The position numbers and the translations under genes are program-made. The notes below the pieces were generated by a model. The model did no database searches. It was not told the DNA's origin and saw nothing but the letters and a program-made list of their open reading frames with translations. This document shows, piece by piece, positions 44,381-53,272 of a stretch of DNA of 64,000 bases. Numbering within the stretch: position 1 is the first letter of the stretch; each line of letters starts with the position of its first letter. Source of the stretch: Bradyrhizobium sp. CCGUVB1N3 (lineage in GTDB: Bacteria; Pseudomonadota; Alphaproteobacteria; Rhizobiales; Xanthobacteraceae); NCBI RefSeq assembly GCF_024199925.1, contig NZ_JANADR010000001.1, positions 5,769,501-5,833,500 of the forward strand. The letters run 5' to 3'.

Positions 44381-45400
44381 TCAACCGACCATGTCCCGGT
44401 CGACCTTTCGCAGCCGCACGAAGGCCGCCCACGCCTTCGGATATTTCTTGTCCTTGGGATCGATCGTGAGCAATGCGCGGCACGCCTCCTGGATGTCCTC
44501 CGATGACGGTCGCATCCTCGCGTTTCCGGGCGACCGCGATTTCTCCCAGCGCTCCTCGACATCTCTCGCCAAGGCAACGACCTCGGTCGGCGTTCGTTTC
44601 CGCGTCGGCCTGGCGAGCGGATGATCCGGGGGGAATGTCGGCCATGTGGTCGGCGGCTGATCGACCCGCCACGCGGACTCATCGGGCCGAGCTCCCTCGC
44701 CTGCCGGACTTGCGTGCAGTGCGCCCTGCTGTCCGCCACGTTGTTCGTCCTCCTGGACGGACACGCCATTTGTCGTCTGTCCCACGAACTGGCGGAGCTG
44801 CTGCTCCATCGCGCCTCCAGGCGATCCCTGTGCTGCCGACGGCGCAAGCTTTGTCAGCGTCGACACCGACCGCGACCCCACATTGGGAACGACCTTCTGC
44901 ACGGTCTTTGCGATCGACAAGGCGCCGGCGGGTATCGCCGCGTCTTGCTGCGCGACCGTTTCCTCGTCCGTCATCGGGCAGGACTTGAACGCGGTGGGCT
45001 GCTGCGTAATCCGGCCATCATTGTCGTCGATGCGGGCAAAATCGACGGTCACGACGTAGACGAAGGCTGCGTCGGCAAGCTGGCCGGACTTGTCCCTTGC
45101 CTTGACGGCGCCACAGACATATCGCGACGCGCCTGCCTCGACCGAGCGCAATGTGCCGAATTGCGCCGAAGCCGGATCGATCAGCACGCGCCGAACCGCG
45201 GCGCGGGCTTTCACGTGATCGATGGAGACGAGATTGAGGACGAGGTCTGGATTGATCAATTGGGGCTGGTAGTACCAGACATACTCGGCGGTGAGAAATG
45301 CGACACCAATGCTGGTGGCGATCAGAAGTGCGGGTACATTCACAGGGCATGCTCCCAGCGTATCGCGCTGGAACTTTTTGGTTGTAGTTAGAGCCTTCAT
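44381..45400 (-). CDS. Membrane-anchored hypothetical protein
   Basis: 339 residues from ATG 45400 (the frame is open upstream but has no ribosome binding site there). One TM helix at about residues 20-38 (VPALLIATSIGVAFLTAEYVW) anchors it, with the rest probably periplasmic. Residues 50-130 form a compact domain (VKARAAVRRVLIDPASAQFG, YVCGAVKARDKSGQL, AFVYVVTVDFARI) seen in alphaproteobacterial proteins of unknown role. The middle (about 170-255) is low-complexity and disordered, and the last 80 residues are a charged helical segment with a TPEVVALARDVEERWEKS-like stretch. Function unknown. Confidence 0.65.
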   Translation of the reverse strand: MKALTTTKKFQRDTLGACPVNVPALLIATSIGVAFLTAEYVWYYQPQLINPDLVLNLVSIDHVKARAAVRRVLIDPASAQFGTLRSVEAGASRYVCGAVKARDKSGQLADAAFVYVVTVDFARIDDNDGRITQQPTAFKSCPMTDEETVAQQDAAIPAGALSIAKTVQKVVPNVGSRSVSTLTKLAPSAAQGSPGGAMEQQLRQFVGQTTNGVSVQEDEQRGGQQGALHASPAGEGARPDESAWRVDQPPTTWPTFPPDHPLARPTRKRTPTEVVALARDVEERWEKSRSPGNARMRPSSEDIQEACRALLTIDPKDKKYPKAWAAFVRLRKVDRDMVG

Positions 45401-45566
45401 GCCATCTATGCGAGTACGTCCTAACAATTGGTAAACCGGTTGAATCTGGAACCAATATCTACCGGAAGACGAGCACGGGCAGTTTCGGCCGGCCTCGGTT
45501 TCATCCCCGAAGCGAGGCACGCTGAATATGCCGGCGACGCCGACCGACCCGGTGCGGAACCCGCCG

Positions 45567-45941
45567 TCACGGTGCGGTCCAGCGCTGCACGGCTTCGGCC
45601 GTGTCACCCGGGTTGGTGTTGAAGCAGATCGCAGCGTTCGGCGCGAGCTGGTGCACAAGGTTGAGCACCCTTTCGAATACGAGCAGGCGCTCCTTCGGCT
45701 CGCGCAGTCCGGCGCCGATCACCACGCAGTCAAAACTCACCTCGCGCAGGGCTGACGTGACCGCCGCCTCCGCCGTCTCGTCGAGATCGATCAGGCAGCT
45801 CGTGACGTCATAGCCGAGGCCAGTGATCCGCAGGAGCTGCGCGTCGATATAGTTGCGCACGAGCTCGGGCGTGAGCTGCGGGAACGCGCTGTAATCCGCG
45901 CTGCCTGGCTCGATGCCGATCGCGAGCACACGTTTGGCCAT
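45567..45941 (-). CDS. Conserved-looking hypothetical protein, Rossmann-like
   Basis: 124 residues from ATG 45941. The chain alternates strands and helices (KRVLAIGIEPGSADYS, YDVTSCLIDLDETAEAAVTS, FDCVVIGAGLREPKE, NAAICFNTNPGDTAEAV), suggesting a small flavodoxin- or Rossmann-like fold, perhaps a response-regulator-like receiver without its phosphorylation site. No signal peptide. A 165-base gap without features separates it from the preceding gene. Confidence 0.6.
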   Translation of the reverse strand: MAKRVLAIGIEPGSADYSAFPQLTPELVRNYIDAQLLRITGLGYDVTSCLIDLDETAEAAVTSALREVSFDCVVIGAGLREPKERLLVFERVLNLVHQLAPNAAICFNTNPGDTAEAVQRWTAP

Positions 45942-46038
45942 CGCAAGATCCCGTCGCAATCGTGACCGTCGTGGCAACGGCGATTGCGCCCGGCTGGTTC
46001 CAGGAGTCCGAACGGCCGGCTAGATCGGCAGCCATCCC

Positions 46039-46068
46039 TTGACAGGCCAAACTCACGCTACCTATAGT
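46039..46068 (+). promoter_or_regulatory. Sigma-70-type promoter for the HELLE-motif protein gene
   Basis: TTGACA (46039-46044) and TATAGT (46063-46068) are 18 bases apart, one of the best consensus matches in the window. The leader to ATG 46137 is about 60 bases, AT-rich, ending in GGAGG (46126-46130). Confidence 0.6.
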
Positions 46069-46136
46069 ATTATGTTTTACTTCCACTACCTTTTCGCTTG
46101 CGTGCATTTTTTCGAAAACATTTTTGGAGGAAGCAC

Positions 46137-46871
46137 ATGGTCATCAGAGCCGCCGCATTCAATCAGGGACAATTTCCGACAATCGCCTTCGTCAATCTGG
46201 CCAAGACCCCGCTGGGCGTCGACCTGACCAAGCTGGTCGCGGCGCTGGCCAAGCAGCTCCAGCGCGACTTCGTTCCGATCTGGGGATATCCGGCCAAGCT
46301 CTACGTCGCCAAGAAGGCGAAGCCGGGCGAATGGCAGGTCGTCTTCCTCGACGACGCCGACGAAGCGGATGCGCTGGGCTATCACGACCTCACCAAGAAC
46401 GGACAGCCGGTCTCGAAGGTGTTCGTCAAGACCACCATCGCCGCTGGCGAGAAGGTCAGCGTCACGGCGTCGCACGAGCTGCTGGAGATGCTGATCGATC
46501 CCGGCGCCCAGCTCTGGGCCCAGAGCGATGACGGCAAGTTCTACGCCTACGAGATGTGCGATGCGGTCGAGGAAGAGGTCTATTCGATCGACGGAATCGA
46601 GGTCAGCGATTTCGTGCACCCGGCCTTTTTCGAATCCTTCCACAAGCCGGGATCAGTGCAATTCGACCATCTCAAGAAGGTCAAGCGCCCCTTCCAGACC
46701 CTGAAGAACGGCTATCAGATCGTGAGCGACGGCAAATCCGTGGACGAGGTCCACGGCTCGCGCGCGAAGGAACGCCATTTCCGAAATGTCGAGGTGCGGA
46801 CCATGCACCGCAGCGAGTACCGCAAGGCACTCATGGCAAAAGCGTTGCGTCGGCCCAAAGCCGCCGCCTAG
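46137..46871 (+). CDS. Uncharacterised protein with HELLEM motif, possible metallopeptidase-like
   Basis: 244 residues from ATG 46137 with GGAGG well placed. No signal peptide. Residues about 15-75 form alpha/beta secondary structure (FPTIAFVNLAKTPLGVDL, ALAKQLQRDFVPIWGYPAKL). The centre holds VTASHELLEMLIDPGAQLW followed by YAYEMCDAVEEEVYSIDGIEVSDFVHPAFF. The HExxE...DP block resembles the HELVEAVTDP-type motif of proteins related to zincin metallopeptidases, in which a histidine and an acidic residue of the helix bind zinc; here a second histidine of HExxH is missing. Enzyme activity is unproven. The gene is alone with its own strong promoter. Confidence 0.7.
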   Translation: MVIRAAAFNQGQFPTIAFVNLAKTPLGVDLTKLVAALAKQLQRDFVPIWGYPAKLYVAKKAKPGEWQVVFLDDADEADALGYHDLTKNGQPVSKVFVKTTIAAGEKVSVTASHELLEMLIDPGAQLWAQSDDGKFYAYEMCDAVEEEVYSIDGIEVSDFVHPAFFESFHKPGSVQFDHLKKVKRPFQTLKNGYQIVSDGKSVDEVHGSRAKERHFRNVEVRTMHRSEYRKALMAKALRRPKAAA

Positions 46872-46894
46872 GTTCAACCGTCATTTGCGTCGGC

Positions 46895-46924
46895 CCTGCG
46901 CAGATCGCCTGCGATCGGCGCAGG
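46895..46924. terminator. Long hairpin between convergent genes
   Basis: CCTGCGC / GCGCAGG outer stem (7 bp), one A-G mismatch, then GATCGC / GCGATC (6 bp) with a two-base loop. It lies between the HELLE-protein gene (+) and the sigma factor gene (-). There is no T-run, so it may be a bidirectional stop only with Rho or a small protein-binding palindrome. Confidence 0.4.
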
Positions 46925-46937
46925 TCGCGCGGGCGCC

Positions 46938-48248
46938 TCAAGCCGTGCCGTCGAGATCGGCCATGGCTGCTGCGCGTCGCTCCATCATCGCCCGCTCGCG
47001 CGCATTGGTGGCGAGACATGCGGCCGCCTCGAACGACACGCGCGCCTCAGCGAAGCGGCCGAGCTTTTGCAGCAGGTCGCCGCGGACGGCCGGCAGATGG
47101 TGATAGGCTCTGAGCGCCGGCTCGTCCGCGATCAGGTCCACGAGATCGAGCCCGGCTTGTGGCCCCTCGGCCATGCCGAGCGCGACCGCCCGGTTGAGCT
47201 CGATCACGGGCGAACGCACCAGCGTTGCAAGCTGTCCATAGAGCTCGGCGATGCGCCGCCAGTCGGTGGCCGAGGCCGTCTCCGCCGTGGCGTGACAGGC
47301 GACGATGGCAGCCTGCAGCGTGTAGAATTTTCCGCCACCGCCGAGTTCGCGCGCGCGACCGAGCGCCAAAAGACCACGGCGGATCTGGAGCCGATCCCAA
47401 AGCGCGCGATCCTGGTCCATGAGCAGGATAGGCTCGCCATCGGCGCCGACGCGGGCGCGCATTCGCGCGACGTTCAGCTCCATCAGCGCCATGAGCCCGT
47501 GCGCCTCCGGCTCCAGCGGCGCCAGCCCGACCAGCACGCGCCCCATGCGCAGCGCCTCGTCACAGAGTTGCGGCCGCAGCCATTCCTCGCCGCGCGAGGC
47601 CGCATGGCCCTCGTTGAAAATGAGATAGATGACCTCGAGCACCGAAGCGAGACGCTCGGACAGTGCCTCGCCGCTCGGGGTCTCATAGGCGAGGCCCGAC
47701 CGGGACAGCGTCCGCTTGGCGCGCAGGATGCGCTGGGCAATGGTTGCCTCCGGCACCAGAAAGGCGCGGGCGATCTCATCCGTGGTCAGGCCGCAGATCA
47801 TGCGCAATGCCAGCGCCGCGCGGGCGTGCCGCGGCAGCAGCGGATGACAGGCGGTGAAGATCAGCCGCAGCAATTCGTCACCGATGTCGTCATCGAGGGC
47901 GGCGTCGAAATCGGGCACGGCCTCCTGCTCCTGGATGAGGTCGCGCGCCAGCATCTCGTGCTTGCGAGCCAGCATTCTGGCCCGGCGCAGATGGTCGAGC
48001 GCACGGCGTTTGGCGGTCGCAACCAGCCAGGCGCCGGCATTGTCCGGCACGCCGCTGAGCGGCCAGGCTTCCAGCGCGGCGACCAGTGCGTCCTGGGTCA
48101 ATTCCTCCGCCAGCGGCACGTCGCGCAGCATCCGTGACAGCGTGGCGATCAGCCGCGGCTGCACGATGCGCCAAGTGGCGTGAATCTTGGCGTGAACCTT
48201 GGCGTGAATCCTGGCGTGGATCGCACGATCGATGTCGGCGGCCGTCAT
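46938..48248 (-). CDS. ECF42-type RNA polymerase sigma factor
   Basis: 436 residues from ATG 48248. Sigma-70 region 2 (IATLSRMLRDVPLAEELTQDALVAALEAW, GAWLVATAKRRALDHLRR) and region 4 (ALRMICGLTTDEIARAFLVPEATIAQRILRAKRTL) occupy the first half; the C-terminal 230 residues are the TPR-like extension of the ECF42 group (YLIFNEGHAASRGEEWLR, SPVIELNRAVALGMAEGPQAGLDL). ECF42 factors work without an anti-sigma factor and are paired with a DGPF protein, here the gene just upstream on the same strand (31 bases apart). The N-terminus carries a repeated His-Ala-Lys/Arg-Ile pattern from a 12-bp tandem repeat. Confidence 0.92.
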   Translation of the reverse strand: MTAADIDRAIHARIHAKVHAKIHATWRIVQPRLIATLSRMLRDVPLAEELTQDALVAALEAWPLSGVPDNAGAWLVATAKRRALDHLRRARMLARKHEMLARDLIQEQEAVPDFDAALDDDIGDELLRLIFTACHPLLPRHARAALALRMICGLTTDEIARAFLVPEATIAQRILRAKRTLSRSGLAYETPSGEALSERLASVLEVIYLIFNEGHAASRGEEWLRPQLCDEALRMGRVLVGLAPLEPEAHGLMALMELNVARMRARVGADGEPILLMDQDRALWDRLQIRRGLLALGRARELGGGGKFYTLQAAIVACHATAETASATDWRRIAELYGQLATLVRSPVIELNRAVALGMAEGPQAGLDLVDLIADEPALRAYHHLPAVRGDLLQKLGRFAEARVSFEAAACLATNARERAMMERRAAAMADLDGTA

Positions 48249-48279
48249 CGCCGCCGACCGGGACGAGCGGTGATGTCCA

Positions 48280-48687
48280 TCAGGCCTCCGCGGCCACCCT
48301 GGACGGCGCATCGGGCCGGCAGCCCCCCTCCATGTCGGGCGTGGCGAACGCCCGCAATTCGCAGGTGCCTTCCCAATCCGGCATGTGATCGAGGTGCAAC
48401 TGCATGAATTCCCTCGCCATGGCCACGGCTTCCTCCTTGTCGCGCAGCTCGAAGATGGCGTAGCCGCCGATCACTTCCTTGGCCTCGACGAAAGGGCCGT
48501 CGATGACGCTGAGTTCGCCGTCGGCGATCCGCACCCGCGCACCGGTCGCGAGCGGCATCAGACCGCCATTGTCGATCATCCGCCCGGCCTTGATCTCGCG
48601 CTCGGATATCTTCTGCATGGCCTCCATCAGCGCCGGGTTCGGGGCGGCCATCGGCTTGCTGGAGGTGACGATGTACATGAAGCGCAT
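48280..48687 (-). CDS. DGPF (YCII-related) domain protein
   Basis: 135 residues from ATG 48687 (GGGAG upstream). The signature VIDGPFVEAKEVIGGYAIFELRDKEEAVAMA is the DGPF/YCII pattern, a small ferredoxin-like fold with a conserved aspartate and histidine. Such genes are the standard partner of ECF42 sigma factors and are thought to be their target or cofactor. It lies immediately upstream of the sigma factor gene and presumably is co-transcribed. Confidence 0.9.
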   Translation of the reverse strand: MRFMYIVTSSKPMAAPNPALMEAMQKISEREIKAGRMIDNGGLMPLATGARVRIADGELSVIDGPFVEAKEVIGGYAIFELRDKEEAVAMAREFMQLHLDHMPDWEGTCELRAFATPDMEGGCRPDAPSRVAAEA

Positions 48688-48792
48688 GAAGAACTCCCGT
48701 TGCGGCGAGGAGCAGCCGTTTTGGCCGCGCAACCGGCTCGCTATAGGAGTGACGATCCAGCCTGCGCCGGATCGACATGCGCGAACAAATAT

Positions 48793-49488
48793 TTATTGCC
48801 GCAGCAGGATCAGGGGATCGGCGGTGTCGGGCACGCGGCGCCACTGCGCGTTGTCGTCGGCCTCGAACTGCCAGGCTTCGCCGGCCTTCGACATCAGGAT
48901 GATCTGGCCGCGCTCGAGCCGCCATTGCGTCGGGTTGAACTGCGCGATCTCGGCGTCGCATTTCGACTTGAGGAAGACCTGGAAATTATCCGGGCCGGCT
49001 TCGGTGTTGGTCAGCACGAGCGTGCAGACCGGCTGGCCGTTGCCGCGCACCATGGCCCAGTCGCCGATCATCTGGTCCATCGACTTGGCCATCGAGCGGG
49101 CGGCGGCGAGGTTTTGCAGGATGTAGACGCCCTCACCCTGCCGCAAGCCCTCGAAGATGCCGGCCTCGACCTCGGTGAAGTCGATCACGGATTCGCCGGT
49201 CGCATCCTGGAGCCGCACGATGTCGAGGCCTTTGACGCTCCAGGCCGTGATGTCCTTGGTGAAGGGCAGCGCGGTCTTGCAGGCCGGCTCCAGCTCGAGT
49301 TTCGAGGCCTGGCCAGCCGCGTCGCCCTTCAGCGTCAATACGCAGGTCTTGCTGCGCTCGGTGGTGGACAGCTCCCACTGCCCGACCATGTCCTTCTTCA
49401 GGGTCGTCGTATCCTGCGCCTGCGCTACACCGGTCACGGCGACGAGCGCCGTGACGATTGCCCACGCACCGACCCGAAGATGTGTCAT
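48793..49488 (-). CDS. Exported AprI/Inh-family metalloprotease inhibitor-like protein with two domains
   Basis: 231 residues from ATG 49488, overlapping the previous stop by four bases. Signal peptide MTHLRVGAWAIVTALVAVTGVAQA. Two Inh-type beta-barrels follow: about 33-130 (MVGQWELSTTERSKTCVLTL, LELEPACKTALPF, GLDIVRLQDATG) and about 140-231 (MIGDWAMVRGNGQPVCTLVL, LKSKCDAEIAQF, QIILMSKAGEAW), each with the paired cysteines that bridge the domain. Family members inhibit serralysin-like proteases or are outer-membrane proteins (Omp19). Two tandem copies are unusual; most have one. Confidence 0.85.
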   Translation of the reverse strand: MTHLRVGAWAIVTALVAVTGVAQAQDTTTLKKDMVGQWELSTTERSKTCVLTLKGDAAGQASKLELEPACKTALPFTKDITAWSVKGLDIVRLQDATGESVIDFTEVEAGIFEGLRQGEGVYILQNLAAARSMAKSMDQMIGDWAMVRGNGQPVCTLVLTNTEAGPDNFQVFLKSKCDAEIAQFNPTQWRLERGQIILMSKAGEAWQFEADDNAQWRRVPDTADPLILLRQ

Positions 49489-50477
49489 CCGCGACTCTTC
49501 ACCGGAGTTTCCGCGACCGGGGTGATCGGCGGCTTGCCGGCAAACCAGGTCTTGAGGTTGTCGACCACGAGCTGGTCCATCGCGTTCCGCGTTACCACGG
49601 ATGCCGATCCGATATGTGGCAGCAGAATGACATTCTGCATTGTCTTGAGCTCATCCGGCACATTCGGCTCGGCAGCGAACACGTCGAGACCGGCGGCGAG
49701 GATGGTGCCGGATTTCAGCGCCTGGACCAGCGCAGGCTCGTCGACGACAGAGCCGCGCGCGACGTTGACCAGCACGCCGCGCGGACCGAGGGCTTTCAAC
49801 ACCTCGGCGTTGATCATCTTGTTGGTGCTCGCGCCGCCTGGCACGATAACCATGAGCGTGTCCACGGCCTTCGCCATCTCGATCAGATCGGGATAGTGCT
49901 TGTAGGAAACATCCTTGGACGGATTGCGCGAGTGGTAAACGACCGGCACCAGCGAGGCTTCGATCCGGCGCGCGATCGCCTGACCGATCCGGCCCATGCC
50001 GACAATGCCGACCTTGCGGTCGCGCAGCGAGCCGACGCTCAACGGATAGTTCTGGGTCGTCCAGAGGCCGGAGCGGACATAGCGGTCGGCCTTGATGAAC
50101 TCGCGCAGCGTGGCGAGCAGCAGGCCCATCGCGACGTCGGCGACCTCTTCCGTGAGCACGTCGGGCGTGTTGGTGACGACGACATTGTGTTCGCGCGCAT
50201 AAGCCGTATCGACGTGATCGTAGCCGACGCCAAAATTCGCCACGATCTCCAGCTTCGGGAAATGCGACAGCGAATCCTTGTCGGCCCGCACGGTGTGATA
50301 AGTCACGGCGATGCCGCGGATTTTTTCGCGGACGGCGGGCGTCAGGCGCTCGAGGTCGGCCCGCGTCTCAGCCTTGTGCACGACGAAATGGTCGGAGAAG
50401 CCATTTTCGAGGATCGGCCGCACCGGCCCATAGATCAGAAGATCGATCTTCTCGGACGAAATCGGAGCGGCCGTCAT
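49485..50477 (-). CDS. D-isomer-specific 2-hydroxyacid dehydrogenase
   Basis: 330 residues from ATG 50477, sharing one base with the permease stop. NAD(P) motif GIVGMGRIGQA (residues about 151-161), followed by RIEASLVPVVYHSRN; catalytic R in LVNVARGSVVDE, E in DVFAAEPNVPDEL and H in LLPHIGSAS. It interconverts a 2-oxo acid and a D-2-hydroxy acid, in the style of glyoxylate/hydroxypyruvate reductase. Its tight overlap with transporter genes suggests that it acts on the imported compound's product. Confidence 0.88.
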   Translation of the reverse strand: MTAAPISSEKIDLLIYGPVRPILENGFSDHFVVHKAETRADLERLTPAVREKIRGIAVTYHTVRADKDSLSHFPKLEIVANFGVGYDHVDTAYAREHNVVVTNTPDVLTEEVADVAMGLLLATLREFIKADRYVRSGLWTTQNYPLSVGSLRDRKVGIVGMGRIGQAIARRIEASLVPVVYHSRNPSKDVSYKHYPDLIEMAKAVDTLMVIVPGGASTNKMINAEVLKALGPRGVLVNVARGSVVDEPALVQALKSGTILAAGLDVFAAEPNVPDELKTMQNVILLPHIGSASVVTRNAMDQLVVDNLKTWFAGKPPITPVAETPVKSRG

Positions 50478-51298
50478 CAGTTTTCCTTTCCAAGAGCGCT
50501 TTCATGCCAGCGCCGTAAAACGAGGTGCGAAACTAACGCCAGCACCCCATAGATGACAATCCCGGCAAGCGACAGCAAAAGCAGCGCCGCGAACATGCGA
50601 GGTATGTTGAGACGGTAGCCGGATTCGGCAATCCGGTAGGCAAGACCCGATCCGGCCCCGGCCGTTCCCGCCGCGATCTCGGCAACCACGGCGCCGATCA
50701 GCGACAGGCCGCCGGCAATGCGCAGGCCGCCGAGGATATAGGGCAAGGCCGAGGGCAATTTAAGAAAACGCAGGGTTTGCGGCTTCGACGCACCATAGAG
50801 CTGGAACAGGCCGGCGAGGTTGCGGTCGACCGAATTCAGCCCGAGCGTGGTGTTGGCGAGGACCGGGAAGAACGCGACGATGAAGGCGCAGACCACGACG
50901 GCGGTTTCCTGGTCGAGATAGATCAGCAGCAGTGGCGCGATCGCGATCACCGGCGTCACCTGGAGGATGACCGCGTAGGGAAACAGCGAATATTCCACCC
51001 ATCTCGACTGGTTGAACAGCAGCGCCAGCGCGATGCCGCCGAGGCTGGCTGCGATAAAGCCCTCGAGCGTGGTGAGCAAGGTGGTGACCAGCGATTGCGA
51101 CAGTACCGCCCAGTCCTTGACGAGGGTCAGGAACACGGCCGAGGGCGCCGGCAGCACATAAGGCGGGATCTGCTTGATGCGGACCACGAGCTCCCAGGCG
51201 ATGAGACCTGCCGCGAAGAGGACGAGGGGAAGCGCGAGACGCGCCGCGCGCAAGGCGCGGTTGTCGGGTTTCACCGGGACGACGGGCTCCGCGCTCAT
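50477..51298 (-). CDS. NitT/TauT-type ABC transporter permease
   Basis: 273 residues from ATG 51298, overlapping the ATPase gene by four bases. Six TM helices with the contact loop LFQLYGASKPQTLRFLKLPSALPYILGG and ending AAGTAGAGSGLAYRIAESGYRLN, as in SsuC/TauC/ThiX-type permeases. Operon order is binding protein, ATPase, permease, dehydrogenase, inhibitor. Confidence 0.9.
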   Translation of the reverse strand: MSAEPVVPVKPDNRALRAARLALPLVLFAAGLIAWELVVRIKQIPPYVLPAPSAVFLTLVKDWAVLSQSLVTTLLTTLEGFIAASLGGIALALLFNQSRWVEYSLFPYAVILQVTPVIAIAPLLLIYLDQETAVVVCAFIVAFFPVLANTTLGLNSVDRNLAGLFQLYGASKPQTLRFLKLPSALPYILGGLRIAGGLSLIGAVVAEIAAGTAGAGSGLAYRIAESGYRLNIPRMFAALLLLSLAGIVIYGVLALVSHLVLRRWHESALGKEN

Positions 51299-52110
51299 AG
51301 CACCGACTGCCCGGAATAGGACGGCGCGAGCGCGCTCGACACCTTGCGGCAATAATCGGCATAGCCGGCGGAGGTGCGAAACTCTTCTCCGCGCGGCTCG
51401 ACGGTCTCGATACGGATGTCGGCCTGGATGCGGCCGGGGCGCGCCGTCATCACCACGACGCGCTGCGACAGGTAGACGGATTCGAACACCGAATGGGTGA
51501 CGAAGATGACAGTCTTGCGCAAGCGCCGCCACAACGCGAGCAAATCGTCGTTGAGGCGAAAGCGCGTGATCTCGTCGAGCGCCGCAAACGGCTCGTCCAT
51601 CAAGAGGATGTCGGGATCGGTGACGAGCGCGCGCGCCAGCGAGACCCGCATCTTCATGCCGCCGGAGAGCTCGCGCGGAAAGGCGCCGGCAAAATCGGCA
51701 AGGCCCACACTGGCAAGAGCCTCATCCACGCGCGCGTTCGCCTCGGCCCTGGCGACGCCAGCAAGCTTCAGCGGCAGCCGCACATTCTCGCGCACGCTGG
51801 TCCAGGGCATCAGCGTCGGCTCCTGAAACACGAAACCGATGGCATGCCCGGGCCGCGCCACACCCTCGTGGCGCGAGACCCGCACCGTTCCCGTGCTCGG
51901 CGGGCTCAGGCCCGCAATCAGACGCAGCGCCGTCGACTTGCCGCAGCCGGACGGCCCGAGCAGGGAGATGAACTCGCCCTTGCGCACGGCGAGGTCGAAC
52001 GGCCCCAGCGCCACCACGCCGTTGTCATAGGCCTTCGTCACGCCGCGCAGACTGACGGCCAGCGCCGTCAGCTCGGCATCGCGCCCGGACGAAGCTCGGA
52101 CGTCCGCCAT
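51295..52110 (-). CDS. NitT/TauT-type ABC transporter ATPase
   Basis: 271 residues from ATG 52110. Walker A GPSGCGKST, Q-loop FVFQEPTLMPWTSV, signature ELSGGMKMRVSLARAL, Walker B ILLMDEPFAALD and FVTHSVFESVYLS. The LSGGMKMR variant and S/T after the switch histidine are typical of SsuB/TauB/ThiZ-like ATPases. Ten bases separate it from the binding protein gene. Confidence 0.9.
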   Translation of the reverse strand: MADVRASSGRDAELTALAVSLRGVTKAYDNGVVALGPFDLAVRKGEFISLLGPSGCGKSTALRLIAGLSPPSTGTVRVSRHEGVARPGHAIGFVFQEPTLMPWTSVRENVRLPLKLAGVARAEANARVDEALASVGLADFAGAFPRELSGGMKMRVSLARALVTDPDILLMDEPFAALDEITRFRLNDDLLALWRRLRKTVIFVTHSVFESVYLSQRVVVMTARPGRIQADIRIETVEPRGEEFRTSAGYADYCRKVSSALAPSYSGQSVL

Positions 52111-52120
52111 CGGCTCGCTT

Positions 52121-53146
52121 TTACGGCTTGCTCGGACGCAGCTCGGCGCCGACGCCCTTGTTGACGAAGCGCAGCGTGTAGGATCTGCGATAGTCGATGT
52201 CGGAGCGCACCACGCCGGCCTTGACCATCTTGTCGAAGAAGGAGGTGTAGCGCTCGTCGCTCATGGCGCCGATGCCGTTCTTCAGGGATTCGCCGGAATC
52301 GACGATGCCATATTCCTTCATCTTGGCGACGGAATAGGCGAGCAGCTCGTCGGTCATTTCCGGGTTGAGCTTCTTGATCATGGCGTTGCCGGCGGAATTG
52401 TCGCGATAGATGTAGTTGTACCAGCCGACGATCGAGGCATCGACGAAGCGCTGCACGAGGTCCGGCTTCTTCTCGACGATCTCGCGGCGGGTCTCGATCA
52501 GGGTCGAATAGGTGTTGAAGCCGGAATCGGCGAGCAGCAGCACGTTGGGCTTGAAGCCCGCAGCCTTCTCCACCGCAAAGGGTTCCGAGGTCACATAGCC
52601 CTGCATCGCGCTCTTGGGGTTGGCGATGAAGGGCTGTGGATTGAAGTTGTAGGGCCGCACGTTCTTCTCGCTGAAGCCGTATTCGGACTTCAGCCACTGG
52701 AAATAGCTGGCCATGCCCTCCTTGGAGACGAACAGCGTCAGGGGCTTCAGATCCTCGATCTTGCCGACCTTGGCATCGGGCTGGGTCAGCATCACCTGCG
52801 GATCCTTCTGGAAGATCGCGGCGATCGTCACGACGGGCACGTTGTTGGCGACGGCGTCGAACGACATCAGCGTGTTCGCGGCCATGAAGAAATCGATCTT
52901 GCCCGCGATCAGCAGCATCCGGTTGTTCTCGTTGGGCCCGCCGGGCACGATGGTGACGTCGAGCCCGTAGCGCTTGTAGGTGCCGTCGGCGACGGCCTGG
53001 AAGAAGCCGCCATGCTCGGCCTCGGCGACCCAGTTGGTGCCGAAGGAGACCTTGTCCAGGGTCTCCGCCGCCCGCGCCGGCAGGATCGACAGGCATGCCG
53101 CCATCAAGCCTGCCATTAACGCTCGCAGCAGATGAAGGGGGCGCAT
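52121..53146 (-). CDS. NitT/TauT-type ABC substrate-binding protein (NMT1-like)
   Basis: 341 residues from ATG 53146. Signal peptide LLRALMAGLMAACLSILPARAAE. Motifs: VSFGTNWVAEAEHGGFFQAV, YGLDVTIVPGGPNENN, IDFFMAANTLMSFDAVANN, and IEDLKPLTLFVSKEGMAS. It belongs to the family that binds pyrimidines, taurine, alkanesulfonates and other small nitrogen or sulfur compounds. It starts the five-gene operon and is divergent from a creatininase-family gene, 126 bases apart. Confidence 0.88.
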   Translation of the reverse strand: MRPLHLLRALMAGLMAACLSILPARAAETLDKVSFGTNWVAEAEHGGFFQAVADGTYKRYGLDVTIVPGGPNENNRMLLIAGKIDFFMAANTLMSFDAVANNVPVVTIAAIFQKDPQVMLTQPDAKVGKIEDLKPLTLFVSKEGMASYFQWLKSEYGFSEKNVRPYNFNPQPFIANPKSAMQGYVTSEPFAVEKAAGFKPNVLLLADSGFNTYSTLIETRREIVEKKPDLVQRFVDASIVGWYNYIYRDNSAGNAMIKKLNPEMTDELLAYSVAKMKEYGIVDSGESLKNGIGAMSDERYTSFFDKMVKAGVVRSDIDYRRSYTLRFVNKGVGAELRPSKP

Positions 53147-53272
53147 GATTGGACTCCGTCGATCGTTCTGGACCATGATAAACCACAAGAATTTCGGGGA
53201 CGCGGCCAGCCGGGCCACGTCCCCTCGAGACCGCCAAACTACTACGTTACAAACTCGCGCAAAGAAACCACG

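Noticed and set aside
48385..49896. 503-codon open frame on the plus strand
   Set aside because: It runs antisense through the DGPF, Inh and dehydrogenase genes, all well supported; its translation has no family features.
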